A program made the translations under genes and the position numbers. A stretch of 64,000 nt of DNA from NCBI RefSeq assembly GCF_012926505.1, contig NZ_JABBNT010000001.1:248001-312000 (forward strand), in the 5' to 3' direction. Shown here piece by piece: positions 8,748 to 17,444 of this stretch. Origin of the DNA: Pacificispira spongiicola (GTDB lineage: Bacteria > Pseudomonadota > Alphaproteobacteria > UBA8366 > Aestuariispiraceae). The first letter of the stretch is position 1; every line of letters starts with the position of its first letter. The notes beneath the pieces were generated by a model, which made no database searches, was not told the DNA's origin, and saw only the letters and a program-made list of their open reading frames with translations.

Positions 8748-9269
8748 TTACGCTACGCTGGCGTCCGCTCGCGCGTTCGTTTCGATCCAGGCGAGCAGGC
8801 TGGACTCGACCGGCGGCAGGCGTACCGCCTCGCCACTGGAAAATTCCTCAAACGCATCCTTGTTCAGCGCGTTCAGACCGACCAGAACCGGAATATCCAT
8901 CGACAGCGCGTCGGCGATGATCTCGCGGAAGCCGCGACCTTCGGCTTCGTGCTTGCCGAATTTGTTCACGATCAGGACGTCCGCCCCCTTGGCGAGTTCC
9001 GCCTGAACATAGCCGACGGCGGTTTCCAAGGCCTGCGGGTCGAGTCGGCAGCCGCGGGACGCCGCGCCGAGCGCTTGCGATATGCGCAGCACTTGGCCGG
9101 AAGGGAGAACCTTCACGTCCATGTCGCAGGGATTGTCTTCACCGGTTTCCGTGTTGATCTGAACCGTGCCGCAGACGACCGCGCCTCGGCTTTCCAATTG
9201 AGCGGCGAGGCCGGCCAATAGCAGATCCGTATCCCCGCGCTTTTCCGTCATCGTATAGGCGATTTTCAT
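8748..9269 (-). CDS. DUF2478 family protein (possible P-loop-like NTP-binding protein)
   Basis: 173 residues, no signal peptide. It begins MKIAYTMTEKRGDTDLLLAG and contains VLIVNKFGKHEAEGRGFREI, the most conserved stretch of the DUF2478 family, which is often found beside molybdenum-enzyme or molybdate-transport genes. A canonical Walker A is not visible. It starts five bases after the carbonic anhydrase gene and is the last gene of the nar cluster. The context suggests a role in molybdenum cofactor or reductase supply; this is inference, and the biochemical function is unknown. Confidence 0.75.
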   Translation of the reverse strand: MKIAYTMTEKRGDTDLLLAGLAAQLESRGAVVCGTVQINTETGEDNPCDMDVKVLPSGQVLRISQALGAASRGCRLDPQALETAVGYVQAELAKGADVLIVNKFGKHEAEGRGFREIIADALSMDIPVLVGLNALNKDAFEEFSSGEAVRLPPVESSLLAWIETNARADASVA

Positions 9270-9274
9270 CTCTC

Positions 9275-9907
9275 TTACTCCCTTCCATAAACCGTCATTT
9301 TGCCGTTCATCACGTCGCCATGTGCGACGGTGCAGTCCAGATCTCGCAGCAGGCCGTCCTTCAATCCGTAGATCAGGCCATGCACCCGGATCGGTTCACC
9401 GTCCGCCCAGGCGCGTTGGAGAATCGGCGTTTCGGAAACGCGCCGAACCCCTTCCAGAACATTCAGTTCCGCAAGCCGATCGCGAAGCTCATCCATGTTT
9501 TCGCAGCGGGCGAGGTCGACGGCATAGGCCCGCGCCAACCGACGGATCGGCTCCAACCAGTGATCGGCCAGACCGTGCGGCAGGTCTTCCGTCGCCGCCC
9601 GAACGCCCCCGCAACCGTAGTGCCCGCACACGATGATTTCCCGGATATGCAAGGCATCAACAGCGAATTCGAGGGCGGACAGAAGGTTCATGTCCGACGA
9701 ATGCACCACGTTGGCGACATTCCGGTGCACGAAGACCTCCCCTGGATCGAGACCGGCGACGACATTCGCCGGGACGCGGCTGTCGGAACAGCCGATCCAA
9801 AAGAATTCCGGTGATTGCCGCGTCGCCAGGCGTGCGAAATATCCCGGTTCGTCCGCATTTCGCTGCGCTGACCATTGCCGGTTCCGTATCAGAAGATCGT
9901 CGAGCAT
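9275..9907 (-). CDS. Beta-class carbonic anhydrase
   Basis: Zinc enzyme interconverting CO2 and bicarbonate; 210 residues, cytoplasmic. Zinc ligands and the catalytic dyad are visible: CSDSR (about 40-44, Cys, Asp and Arg) and GHYGCGG (about 97-103, His and Cys). HRNVAN (about 62-67) is also present. The length is usual for the plant-type/Can clade. It lies between ppiC and the DUF2478 gene, apparently co-transcribed with nitrate reductase, possibly to manage bicarbonate during anaerobic respiration. Confidence 0.93.
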   Translation of the reverse strand: MLDDLLIRNRQWSAQRNADEPGYFARLATRQSPEFFWIGCSDSRVPANVVAGLDPGEVFVHRNVANVVHSSDMNLLSALEFAVDALHIREIIVCGHYGCGGVRAATEDLPHGLADHWLEPIRRLARAYAVDLARCENMDELRDRLAELNVLEGVRRVSETPILQRAWADGEPIRVHGLIYGLKDGLLRDLDCTVAHGDVMNGKMTVYGRE

Positions 9908-9924
9908 GACGCCGCCTCGCCCGT

Positions 9925-10722
9925 TCAGCGCTTTCCGAAACGCGCGCCGGAGATGTCGGCCTCTTCGACGAGCGCCGCGACGAAATCTTTCGCCGCCCGG
10001 GCCCAGGTCGCCTTCTCCATCGCTGCGGCAATCTTGTCCTTCACCGTTTCGAACGGCAGGACCTGTCCCTCCGCCAAGGCATCCATGCGGATCAGATGAT
10101 AACCGAACCGCGTCTGCACCGGTCCGGATGTCACCTCCCCTTCGGCAAGACTGCGCAAAACGTCCTCGAATTCGGGCACCGTGTCGCCCGGTCGAAGCTG
10201 ACCCAGGAAGCCGCCATTCGCCCGGGACCCGCAGTCGCTCTCGTTAGCAGCAATATCGGCGAAGCACGCCGGATCGGCTGCCACCCGTTCCGCCAAATGG
10301 GCGATACGCGCCTGGGCCGCCGCAGAGGCAACGACGTCTTCCGGATCGCAGGCACAAAGGATATGCGATACTTCCCATAATGGCGGCGCGCGAAACCGGG
10401 ACGGATCACGCGCCCATTCTGCCCGCACGGCCTCGTCAGTTGGTTTCTCCACCTCGACCGCATCGTCCAGCAGGGTTCGGATCAGGGCTTCCTCCTCGGT
10501 TTCGAAACGGTTGGGTCCAACCTCCTCCGGTTCGGGAGACAGGCCGCGCCGCCGGGCTTCCTGCAGCAAAAGGGTGCGGATCGCGATGGCATCCGCCGCC
10601 TTCCGCCACGAGGTACCCGGCTTGTCGCGCGGTCCGGGATGGTTCTGCGTTTCCGCCGCGACGGCAGTGAACGGCACCGTTTCGCCGTTGACGACGATAT
10701 CGGGGAAAAGTTGGGTGCTCAT
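9925..10722 (-). CDS. PpiC/parvulin-type peptidyl-prolyl isomerase of the nar operon
   Basis: 265 residues, no signal peptide, so cytoplasmic. The rotamase domain spans about 130-235, with EVSHILCACD, a GGFLGQLRPGDTVPEFEDVL segment and FGYHLIRMD, all standard parvulin marks. The N-terminal part is helical and resembles NifM/SurA-like chaperone segments. It begins five bases after narI. A PpiC gene after narI is common in nar operons, where it is thought to assist folding or assembly of the nitrate reductase; that role is inferred. Confidence 0.88.
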   Translation of the reverse strand: MSTQLFPDIVVNGETVPFTAVAAETQNHPGPRDKPGTSWRKAADAIAIRTLLLQEARRRGLSPEPEEVGPNRFETEEEALIRTLLDDAVEVEKPTDEAVRAEWARDPSRFRAPPLWEVSHILCACDPEDVVASAAAQARIAHLAERVAADPACFADIAANESDCGSRANGGFLGQLRPGDTVPEFEDVLRSLAEGEVTSGPVQTRFGYHLIRMDALAEGQVLPFETVKDKIAAAMEKATWARAAKDFVAALVEEADISGARFGKR

Positions 10723-10727
10723 CCGCC

Positions 10728-11417
10728 TTACTCCGCCGGGCCGGTCCGCCGGGACCGGACGATCTGATACCCCGGACGCGTCAGATAGCGCAGCGGTACG
10801 GACAGCATGTGCACCAGCCGCGTGAACGGGAACAGAAGGAAGATCGTCAGCCCCAGGAACAGATGCAGTTTGAAGACCAGCGCGACATCCGCGATGTGAT
10901 CCGCCGCATTTGCCTGGAAGGTGAAGATGCCTTGGGCCCAGTTCATGAATTTGACCATTTCATGCCCGTCCAAATGCCCGACGGATACGACGATGGTGCC
11001 AAGCCCCAGGACCAATTGCGCCAGCAGCAAGGCCAGGATGCCGATATCCGCGACACTGGATGTCCGGCGAATACGCGGGTCGGTCCAGCGGCGGTGGAAC
11101 AGCATACAGCCGCCGATCAATGCCATGACACCCGCCACACCGCCCGCGACGACGGCCAAGGTCTGTTTCGCCCCGTGGCTAATGCCCAACATGTCGAAAA
11201 TCCAGATCGGGGTCAGCAACCCGACCAGATGACCGAAAAAGATGATCAGCACGCCGACATGGAACAGGATCGATCCGACGACCAATTGCCGCCGCCGCAG
11301 CAACTGGCTGGACGACGTCTTCCAGGTGAAGGGATCGCGTTCGTAACGCGCGATGGAGCCGATGGCGAGCACCGCCAGGGCGATATAGGGGTAAATCCCG
11401 AAAAGGAAGTTATGCAT
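10728..11417 (-). CDS. narI: Respiratory nitrate reductase gamma subunit (cytochrome b)
   Basis: Membrane subunit that oxidises quinol and passes electrons through two b hemes to NarH; 229 residues, against about 225 in E. coli. It starts MHNFLFGIYPYIALAVL, the NarI hallmark. Five membrane helices are apparent. Heme-ligand histidines are visible in LFHVGVLIIFFGHLVG and near the C-terminus in KLHLFLG and RLVHMLS. The ATG at 11417 is preceded by GGAGG; the open frame further upstream overlaps narJ and is ignored. It lies 11 bases after narJ. Confidence 0.95.
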   Translation of the reverse strand: MHNFLFGIYPYIALAVLAIGSIARYERDPFTWKTSSSQLLRRRQLVVGSILFHVGVLIIFFGHLVGLLTPIWIFDMLGISHGAKQTLAVVAGGVAGVMALIGGCMLFHRRWTDPRIRRTSSVADIGILALLLAQLVLGLGTIVVSVGHLDGHEMVKFMNWAQGIFTFQANAADHIADVALVFKLHLFLGLTIFLLFPFTRLVHMLSVPLRYLTRPGYQIVRSRRTGPAE

Positions 11418-11428
11418 CGCTACCTCCA

Positions 11429-12145
11429 TCATTCTGCGGCCGCGCCGGACGTGCGGTCCGGTGACGGCGTGACGGGAACATCCATGCGGGACAGTATGTC
11501 GCGCACCTGCGGGCATCCGGCATTCGGATCCGGACCGAACAGGACCTCGCTTTCCTCCCAAACCGCGTCGAGCGCTTCCAAGTCGTCCGGATCGGTTTCC
11601 GGTTCTTCGAGAAGTTCGGCGACGGCGTCCTGGTCCGCCTGCGTGCCCGCGAGTTGCAGCAAGGCCGCGAAAACGGCGGCATACGGACTTTCCCGCCGCG
11701 TCAGACGCGCGTTCAGCGCCTCGACGATATGCGCCGCATCGGCCAGAACCGTTTGCGCCTCCGGAAATGGGCGCGTGGCAAGGAATTCCAGCAGGACGGG
11801 TAGGTGATCCGGCAGTTCGGTCGTTGCCGGTTCGAACCCGGCCTCCCGATAGGTTTCCACCAGAGAGACCATCGCACCGCCACGGTCACGGCTTTCGCCA
11901 TGAACATGCTCGAACAGGTTCAGGGACAGGGTCCGCGACCGGTCGAACAAGGCGACGTAGGATTCTTCCAGATCGTAGATATCGCGTTGCGCCAATTCGT
12001 CCATCAGCGGTCGCAACGCCCGCCGCGCCGCTGCTGTCAACCGGCTGTCGGCGGCAAGAACCGCGGAAATTTCCGGCATGGCCTTTTGCAAGTCGCGCGT
12101 CGGATAGCTGAGGATCAACGACAGGGATTTGAGGGTACGGTCCAT
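11429..12145 (-). CDS. narJ: Nitrate reductase molybdenum cofactor assembly chaperone
   Basis: Redox-enzyme maturation protein that holds apo-NarGH during Mo cofactor insertion. From the ATG at 12145 (MDRTLKSLSLILSYP) it is 238 residues, matching the family length; AGGAG lies just upstream. Conserved family segments are LILSYPTRDL, YVALFDRSRTLSLNLFEHVH and LPDHLPVLLEFLA. It is encoded between narH and narI in the standard order. The protein is soluble and acidic and is not part of the final enzyme. Confidence 0.94.
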   Translation of the reverse strand: MDRTLKSLSLILSYPTRDLQKAMPEISAVLAADSRLTAAARRALRPLMDELAQRDIYDLEESYVALFDRSRTLSLNLFEHVHGESRDRGGAMVSLVETYREAGFEPATTELPDHLPVLLEFLATRPFPEAQTVLADAAHIVEALNARLTRRESPYAAVFAALLQLAGTQADQDAVAELLEEPETDPDDLEALDAVWEESEVLFGPDPNAGCPQVRDILSRMDVPVTPSPDRTSGAAAE

Positions 12146-12159
12146 TTCTGCGTCTCCTC

Positions 12160-13683
12160 TCACTGCACTTCCTGGGGCATGCGCAGCGGCTTCTTCTTGC
12201 CGCCGAACAGGGACCCGGAACTGATGCCGGAAGAACAACCGTTGCCGTCGGTGAACCCGCAGCCGCCGCGCAAGTCGTAGGCTTCCTCAACCTGTTCGCG
12301 GTGGGTCGTCGGGATCACGAAACGATCTTCGTAATCCGCCAACGCCATGATCCGATACATGTCCTCGATCACTTGGCCGGTCAGGCCGACGCGTTCGGCA
12401 ATCGACTCGTCGATGACGCCTTCAATGCTTTTCGAGCGCATGTAGGACCGCATGGCCAGCATGCGTTCGAGGGCGTGGACGACCGGTTCCTCATCCCCCG
12501 CGGTTAGCAAATTGGCGAGGTATTTGACCGGAATGCGCAGGTTCCGCACGTCCGGCATGCCGCCGTCCATGCCGATTGCACCGGCTTCCGCCGCGTTCTG
12601 GATCGGCGATAGCGGCGGGATGTACCAGACCATCGGCAGCGTCCGATATTCCGGGTGCAGCGGGAAGGCGACTTTCCATTCCATCGCCATCTTCCAAATC
12701 GGGCTTTCCTGGGCCGCCAGAATCCAGTCCTCCGGGATTCCGCTTTCCCGGGCGGCCTCGATCACCGCCGGGTCCTTCGGATCCAGGAAGACGTCGAGCT
12801 GCGCGTCATAGAGATCCGTGGCCTGTTCGACGCTGGCCGCTTCCTCGATCTTGTCGGCGTCGTAGAGCATCACGCCGATATAACGGATGCGCCCGACGCA
12901 GGTTTCGGAACAGACGGTCGGATTGCCTGATTCGATCCGGGGATAGCACAGGGTGCACTTCTCCGACTTGCCGGTCGACCAGTTGTAATAGACCTTTTTG
13001 TAAGGGCAGCCCGACACGCACATGCGCCAGCCCCGGCACTTTTCCTGATCGATCAGGACGATACCGTCTTCCTCCCGTTTATAAATCGCACCGGACGGGC
13101 AACTGGCGGCACAGGCGGGGTTCAGACAGTGTTCGCACAGCCGGGGGAGATACATCATGAAGGTATTCTCGTATTCCCCGTAAATCTCCTTCTGGACGCC
13201 CTCGAAGTTATAGTCCTTGGAGCGTTTGGAGAATTCGCCGCCCAGGATTTCCTCCCAGTTCGGGCCCTTTTCGATCTTCTGCATCCGCTCTCCGCTGATG
13301 CGGGACCGAGGACGCGCCGTCGGAAAGGCCTCCATTTCCGGCGCCGACTTCAGGTGGTCGTAGTCGAAATCGAAGGGTTCGTAATAGTCGTCGATTTCCG
13401 GCAGATCGGGGTTGGCGAAGAGGTTGGCGAGGATTCGCCACTTCGCCCCCTGCTTCGGCTGGATCTTCCCGGATTTCGTCCGGGTCCAGCCGCCGTTCCA
13501 ACGCGACTGGTTTTCCCAATCGGTTGGATAGCCGGTGCCGGGCTTGGTTTCGACATTGTTGAACCAGGCATATTCGACACCGTCGCGGCTGGTCCAAACG
13601 TTCTTGCAGGTTACGGAACAGGTGTGGCACCCGATGCATTTATCGAGGTTCAGCACCATCCCGATTTGAGCGCGCACTTTCAT
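12160..13683 (-). CDS. narH: Respiratory nitrate reductase beta subunit (Fe-S)
   Basis: Electron-transfer subunit with one [3Fe-4S] and three [4Fe-4S] clusters; 507 residues, E. coli 512. Cysteine groups are visible in order: CIGCHTCSVTC, CEHCLNPACAASC, CRGWRMCVSGC (with the Trp that replaces a Cys and gives the 3Fe cluster) and CTLCYPRIESGNPTVCSETC. I chose the ATG at 13683 (MKVRAQIGMVLNLDKC), which overlaps the narG stop by four bases. It acts on the cytoplasmic face of the membrane with NarG and NarI. Confidence 0.97.
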   Translation of the reverse strand: MKVRAQIGMVLNLDKCIGCHTCSVTCKNVWTSRDGVEYAWFNNVETKPGTGYPTDWENQSRWNGGWTRTKSGKIQPKQGAKWRILANLFANPDLPEIDDYYEPFDFDYDHLKSAPEMEAFPTARPRSRISGERMQKIEKGPNWEEILGGEFSKRSKDYNFEGVQKEIYGEYENTFMMYLPRLCEHCLNPACAASCPSGAIYKREEDGIVLIDQEKCRGWRMCVSGCPYKKVYYNWSTGKSEKCTLCYPRIESGNPTVCSETCVGRIRYIGVMLYDADKIEEAASVEQATDLYDAQLDVFLDPKDPAVIEAARESGIPEDWILAAQESPIWKMAMEWKVAFPLHPEYRTLPMVWYIPPLSPIQNAAEAGAIGMDGGMPDVRNLRIPVKYLANLLTAGDEEPVVHALERMLAMRSYMRSKSIEGVIDESIAERVGLTGQVIEDMYRIMALADYEDRFVIPTTHREQVEEAYDLRGGCGFTDGNGCSSGISSGSLFGGKKKPLRMPQEVQ

Positions 13684-16600
13684 TCCGCTGCCTCCTTTCC
13701 GGTGGCTTCCCGGTCGAGCCAATCGACCTTCTGCATCTTTCTGACGATGACGAATTCATCCCGGTTCGACCCGACGGTTCCGTAATAGTTGAAGCCGTAG
13801 GATTGCTGAGCGTAGCCGCCGATCATGTGGGTCGGCTTTAACACCGTGCGGGTCACGGAATTGTGGATACCGCCCCGCTTGCCGGTGCGTTCGGAACCGG
13901 GCGTGTTCACGATCTTCTCCTGCGCGTGATACATGAAGGTCGTTCCGTCCTTCATCCGCTGGGAGACGACGGCCCGGGCGGTGAGCGCCCCGTTTGTGTT
14001 GTAGAGTTCCACCCAGTCGTTATCGACGATGCCGGCATCGCGGGCGTCGTTCTCGCTGATCCAGATCACCGGACCGCCACGGTTCAGCGTCAGCATCAGC
14101 AGGTTGTCGGTATAGGTGGAATGGATGCCCCATTTCTGGTGCGGCGTGATGAAGTTCAGCACCACGTGGGGCGTCCCTTCCTGCGCGTCACGGTTCACTT
14201 CCTGGGTGATGGTCTTCAAGTCCACCGGCGGGCGGTAGGACATGAAGCCCTCGCCGAAGGCCCGCATCCACAGGTGATCCTGATACAGCTGCTGACGGCC
14301 GGTCAGCGTGCGCCACGGGATCAGTTCATGGACGTTGGTATAACCGGCGTTGTAGCAGACCTTTTCGCTTTCCAACCCGGACCAGGTCGGGGAGGAAATG
14401 ATCTTGCGCGGTTGGGCGGCGATGTCGCGGAAGCGAATCTTCTCGTCTTCCTTCGGCAGGGCCAAATGCATGTGGTCCAGCCCGGTCGCCTTGCCCAGGG
14501 CATCCCAGGCTCTCACCGCGACCTCGCCGTTGGTTTCCGGCGCGAGCATCAAAATGACCTCCGTCGCGTCGATATCCGTGACGATCTTCGCACAGCCTTT
14601 CGCCGGGCCGTCTTCCCAGGCACCGTTCAGGTTCCGCAGCGCCTGCACCTCGTGTTCCGTCTTCCAGGAAATGCCCTTGCCGCCGTTGCCGATTGTGTCC
14701 ATCAGAGGCCCCAGGGCGACATACCGGTCATAGAAGGCGGTATAATCCCGTTCCACGGCGATATAATTCGGCGCGGTTTTGCCCGGAATCAGGTCGCATT
14801 CGCCTTTCTTCCAATCCCGCACTTGGTCCTGGGCGATTTCCGCCGGGGTGTCGTGCAGGATGGGCAGGGCGACGACGTCCGTTTCTTTGCCCAGGATTTC
14901 CGGCGCGACCTCCTGGAACTTCTTGGCGATTGCCTTGAAGATTTCCCAGTCCGACTTGCTTTCATAGGCCGGGTCCACCGCCGCTTGCAGCGGGTGGATG
15001 AAGGGATGCATGTCCGAGGTATTGAGGTCGTTCTTTTCGTACCAGCTGGCCGTCGGCAGCACGATATCGGCATAGACCGCCGTCGTGCTCATCCGGAAGT
15101 CGATGGTGACGAGGAGGTCGAGCTTTCCGCGCGGCCCTTCGTCATGCCACTTCGCCTCTTTCGGCAAAGGACGGCCTTCTTCCGCCAAATCGTTGCCCAG
15201 AACAGCGTTATCCGTGCCGAGCAAGTGTCTGAGGAAATATTCATGCCCTTTGCCGGAGGATCCCAGCAGGTTCGAGCGCCAGACGAACAGGTTACGCGGC
15301 CAATTTTCCGGCGCGTCCGGATCCTCGCAGGCCATTTCCAGCGTACCCGCCTTCAACTGTTCCGCGACATAGGCCGGGATATCCTTACCCGCCGCCTTGG
15401 CGGCCTTCGCCACCTCCAGCGGGTTCGTCTTCAACTGCGGCGCGGAGGGCAGCCAGCCCATCCGTTCCGCACGGATGTTGTAGTCGATCAGACTGGCGTC
15501 CCAATCCCCATCCGGTGCGGTCGGGGCCAGGATTTCATCCGCCGTCAGCGTCTCATACCGCCATTGGTCCGTATGCGCGTACCAGGCCGACGTCGAATTC
15601 ATGTGGCGCGGCGGACGGCCCCAGTCGAGCGCGAAGGCCAAAGGCTGCCAGCCGGTCTGCGGCCGCAGTTTTTCCTGCCCCACATAATGCGCCCAGCCCC
15701 CGCCGGACTGACCGACGCAACCGCACATCACCAGCATGTTGATGATGGCGCGGTAGTTCATGTCCATGTGGTACCAGTGGTTCATCCCCGCGCCGATGAT
15801 GACCATGGATTTCCCGTTGGTCTTTTCCGCGTTCTGCGCGAATTCACGGGCGACATGGACGATCTTGTCCGTGGGCACCCCGGTGATTTTCGACGCCCAG
15901 GCCGGGGTGCCCGGCACATCGACAGCGAAATCGTCCGTAACCCATTCCCCGCCAAGACCACGATCCAGGCCATAATTGGCGCAGAACAGGTCAAAGACGG
16001 TCGCCACGAGCTCCTCACCGGCGACGGTTTTCACCTTCTTGACCGGCACGTTGCGGGTCAGCACATCCGGGAAAGATTGGCCGGTGGCGAAGGCCTGCGT
16101 TGCCGCCCCGCCGAAATACGGGAAGTCGACGCCGACAACGTCGTCGCGGTCCTCGTCCATGATCAGGGACATTTTAAGGCGGGTATCGGCCCCGGCGGCG
16201 CGTTCTTCAAGGTTCCATTCCCCGGCCTCGCCCCAGCGATAGCCGACGGCGCCGTTCGGGGAGACCATGCCGTTCGAAATCTCGTCGATGGCGACGGTCT
16301 TCCAATCCGGATTGTTGGTTTCGCCCAGAGTACCGTCCAAATCCGCTGCGCGCAGGAACCGTCCGGGCACATACTTCCCATTCTTTTCCTCCAGGCGCAC
16401 CAGCATCGGGAAATCGGAATATTTCCGGCAATACTCCTCGAAATACGGCGTTTGCCGGTTCAGGTGGAATTCGCGCAGGATGACATGCCCGAAAGCCATC
16501 GCGAGGGCGGCATCCGTGCCTTGTTTGGCATTCAGCCAGACGTCGCCGAACTTCGCCGCCTCGGAATAGTCGGGACAGATCACCGCCGACTTGGTGCCGC

Positions 16601-17420
16601 GATACCGGGCTTCCGTATAGAAATGCGCGTCCGGCGTCCGGGTTTGCGGCACATTCGAGCCCCAGAGGATCAGGAAGCCCGAATTGTACCAGTCCGCGGA
16701 TTCCGGCACGTCCGTCTGTTCGCCCCAGGTCATGGGCGACGCCGGCGGCAGGTCGCAATACCAGTCGTAGAAGCTCATGCACACGCCGCCCAGCAGGCTG
16801 AGATAGCGCGAACCCGCCGCGTAGCTGACCATCGACATGGCCGGGATCGGCGAGAAGCCGAAGATCCGGTCCGGGCCGTATTTCCGCGCGGTATAGGCGT
16901 TGGCCGCGGCGACGATTTCCGTCGCCTCGTCCCAATTCGCCCGGACGAAGCCGCCCTTGCCCCGAATTTCGACATAGCCGGAGCGCAGGATCGGGTCTTC
17001 CTGGATCGTGGTCCATGCTTCGATCGGCGTCTTGGTTTCGCGCAGCTTGCGCCAGACCTTCATCAGCCGCCCGCGCACCAGCGGGTTTTTCACCCGGTTG
17101 GCGCTGTAGAGGTACCAGCTGTAACTGGCGCCGCGCGCACAGCCGCGCGGTTCGTGATTGGGCAAGTCCGGCCGCGTGCGTGGATAGTCCGTCTGCTGCG
17201 TTTCCCAGGTCACGATCCCGGACTTCACGTAAATCTTCCAGGAACACGACCCGGTGCAGTTCACGCCGTGGGTCGAGCGCACGATCTTGTCGTGCCGCCA
17301 GCGGTTCCGGTAGGTGTCTTCCCAATCGCGGTTTTCCCGGGTGACCTGACCGTGACCGTCCGCGAATTGCTCCAATTCCTTGGACTGAAGGAAGTTCAGT
17401 CTGTCGAGCAGATGGCTCAT
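13680..17420 (-). CDS. narG: Respiratory nitrate reductase alpha subunit (molybdopterin)
   Basis: Catalytic subunit reducing nitrate to nitrite with a bis-MGD molybdenum cofactor; 1246 residues, E. coli 1247. The N-terminus has the FS0 ligands HGVNCTGSCSW and GCARG. GEQTDVPESADWYN contains the expected Asp ligand of Mo, and WGSNVPQTRTPDAHF is the classic NarG motif. No twin-arginine signal is present, so it is the cytoplasm-facing Nar type. It follows narK2 by 24 bases in one long - strand operon. Confidence 0.98.
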   Translation of the reverse strand: MSHLLDRLNFLQSKELEQFADGHGQVTRENRDWEDTYRNRWRHDKIVRSTHGVNCTGSCSWKIYVKSGIVTWETQQTDYPRTRPDLPNHEPRGCARGASYSWYLYSANRVKNPLVRGRLMKVWRKLRETKTPIEAWTTIQEDPILRSGYVEIRGKGGFVRANWDEATEIVAAANAYTARKYGPDRIFGFSPIPAMSMVSYAAGSRYLSLLGGVCMSFYDWYCDLPPASPMTWGEQTDVPESADWYNSGFLILWGSNVPQTRTPDAHFYTEARYRGTKSAVICPDYSEAAKFGDVWLNAKQGTDAALAMAFGHVILREFHLNRQTPYFEEYCRKYSDFPMLVRLEEKNGKYVPGRFLRAADLDGTLGETNNPDWKTVAIDEISNGMVSPNGAVGYRWGEAGEWNLEERAAGADTRLKMSLIMDEDRDDVVGVDFPYFGGAATQAFATGQSFPDVLTRNVPVKKVKTVAGEELVATVFDLFCANYGLDRGLGGEWVTDDFAVDVPGTPAWASKITGVPTDKIVHVAREFAQNAEKTNGKSMVIIGAGMNHWYHMDMNYRAIINMLVMCGCVGQSGGGWAHYVGQEKLRPQTGWQPLAFALDWGRPPRHMNSTSAWYAHTDQWRYETLTADEILAPTAPDGDWDASLIDYNIRAERMGWLPSAPQLKTNPLEVAKAAKAAGKDIPAYVAEQLKAGTLEMACEDPDAPENWPRNLFVWRSNLLGSSGKGHEYFLRHLLGTDNAVLGNDLAEEGRPLPKEAKWHDEGPRGKLDLLVTIDFRMSTTAVYADIVLPTASWYEKNDLNTSDMHPFIHPLQAAVDPAYESKSDWEIFKAIAKKFQEVAPEILGKETDVVALPILHDTPAEIAQDQVRDWKKGECDLIPGKTAPNYIAVERDYTAFYDRYVALGPLMDTIGNGGKGISWKTEHEVQALRNLNGAWEDGPAKGCAKIVTDIDATEVILMLAPETNGEVAVRAWDALGKATGLDHMHLALPKEDEKIRFRDIAAQPRKIISSPTWSGLESEKVCYNAGYTNVHELIPWRTLTGRQQLYQDHLWMRAFGEGFMSYRPPVDLKTITQEVNRDAQEGTPHVVLNFITPHQKWGIHSTYTDNLLMLTLNRGGPVIWISENDARDAGIVDNDWVELYNTNGALTARAVVSQRMKDGTTFMYHAQEKIVNTPGSERTGKRGGIHNSVTRTVLKPTHMIGGYAQQSYGFNYYGTVGSNRDEFVIVRKMQKVDWLDREATGKEAAE

Positions 17421-17444
17421 CGTCTTTCTCCTATCTCAACCCGT

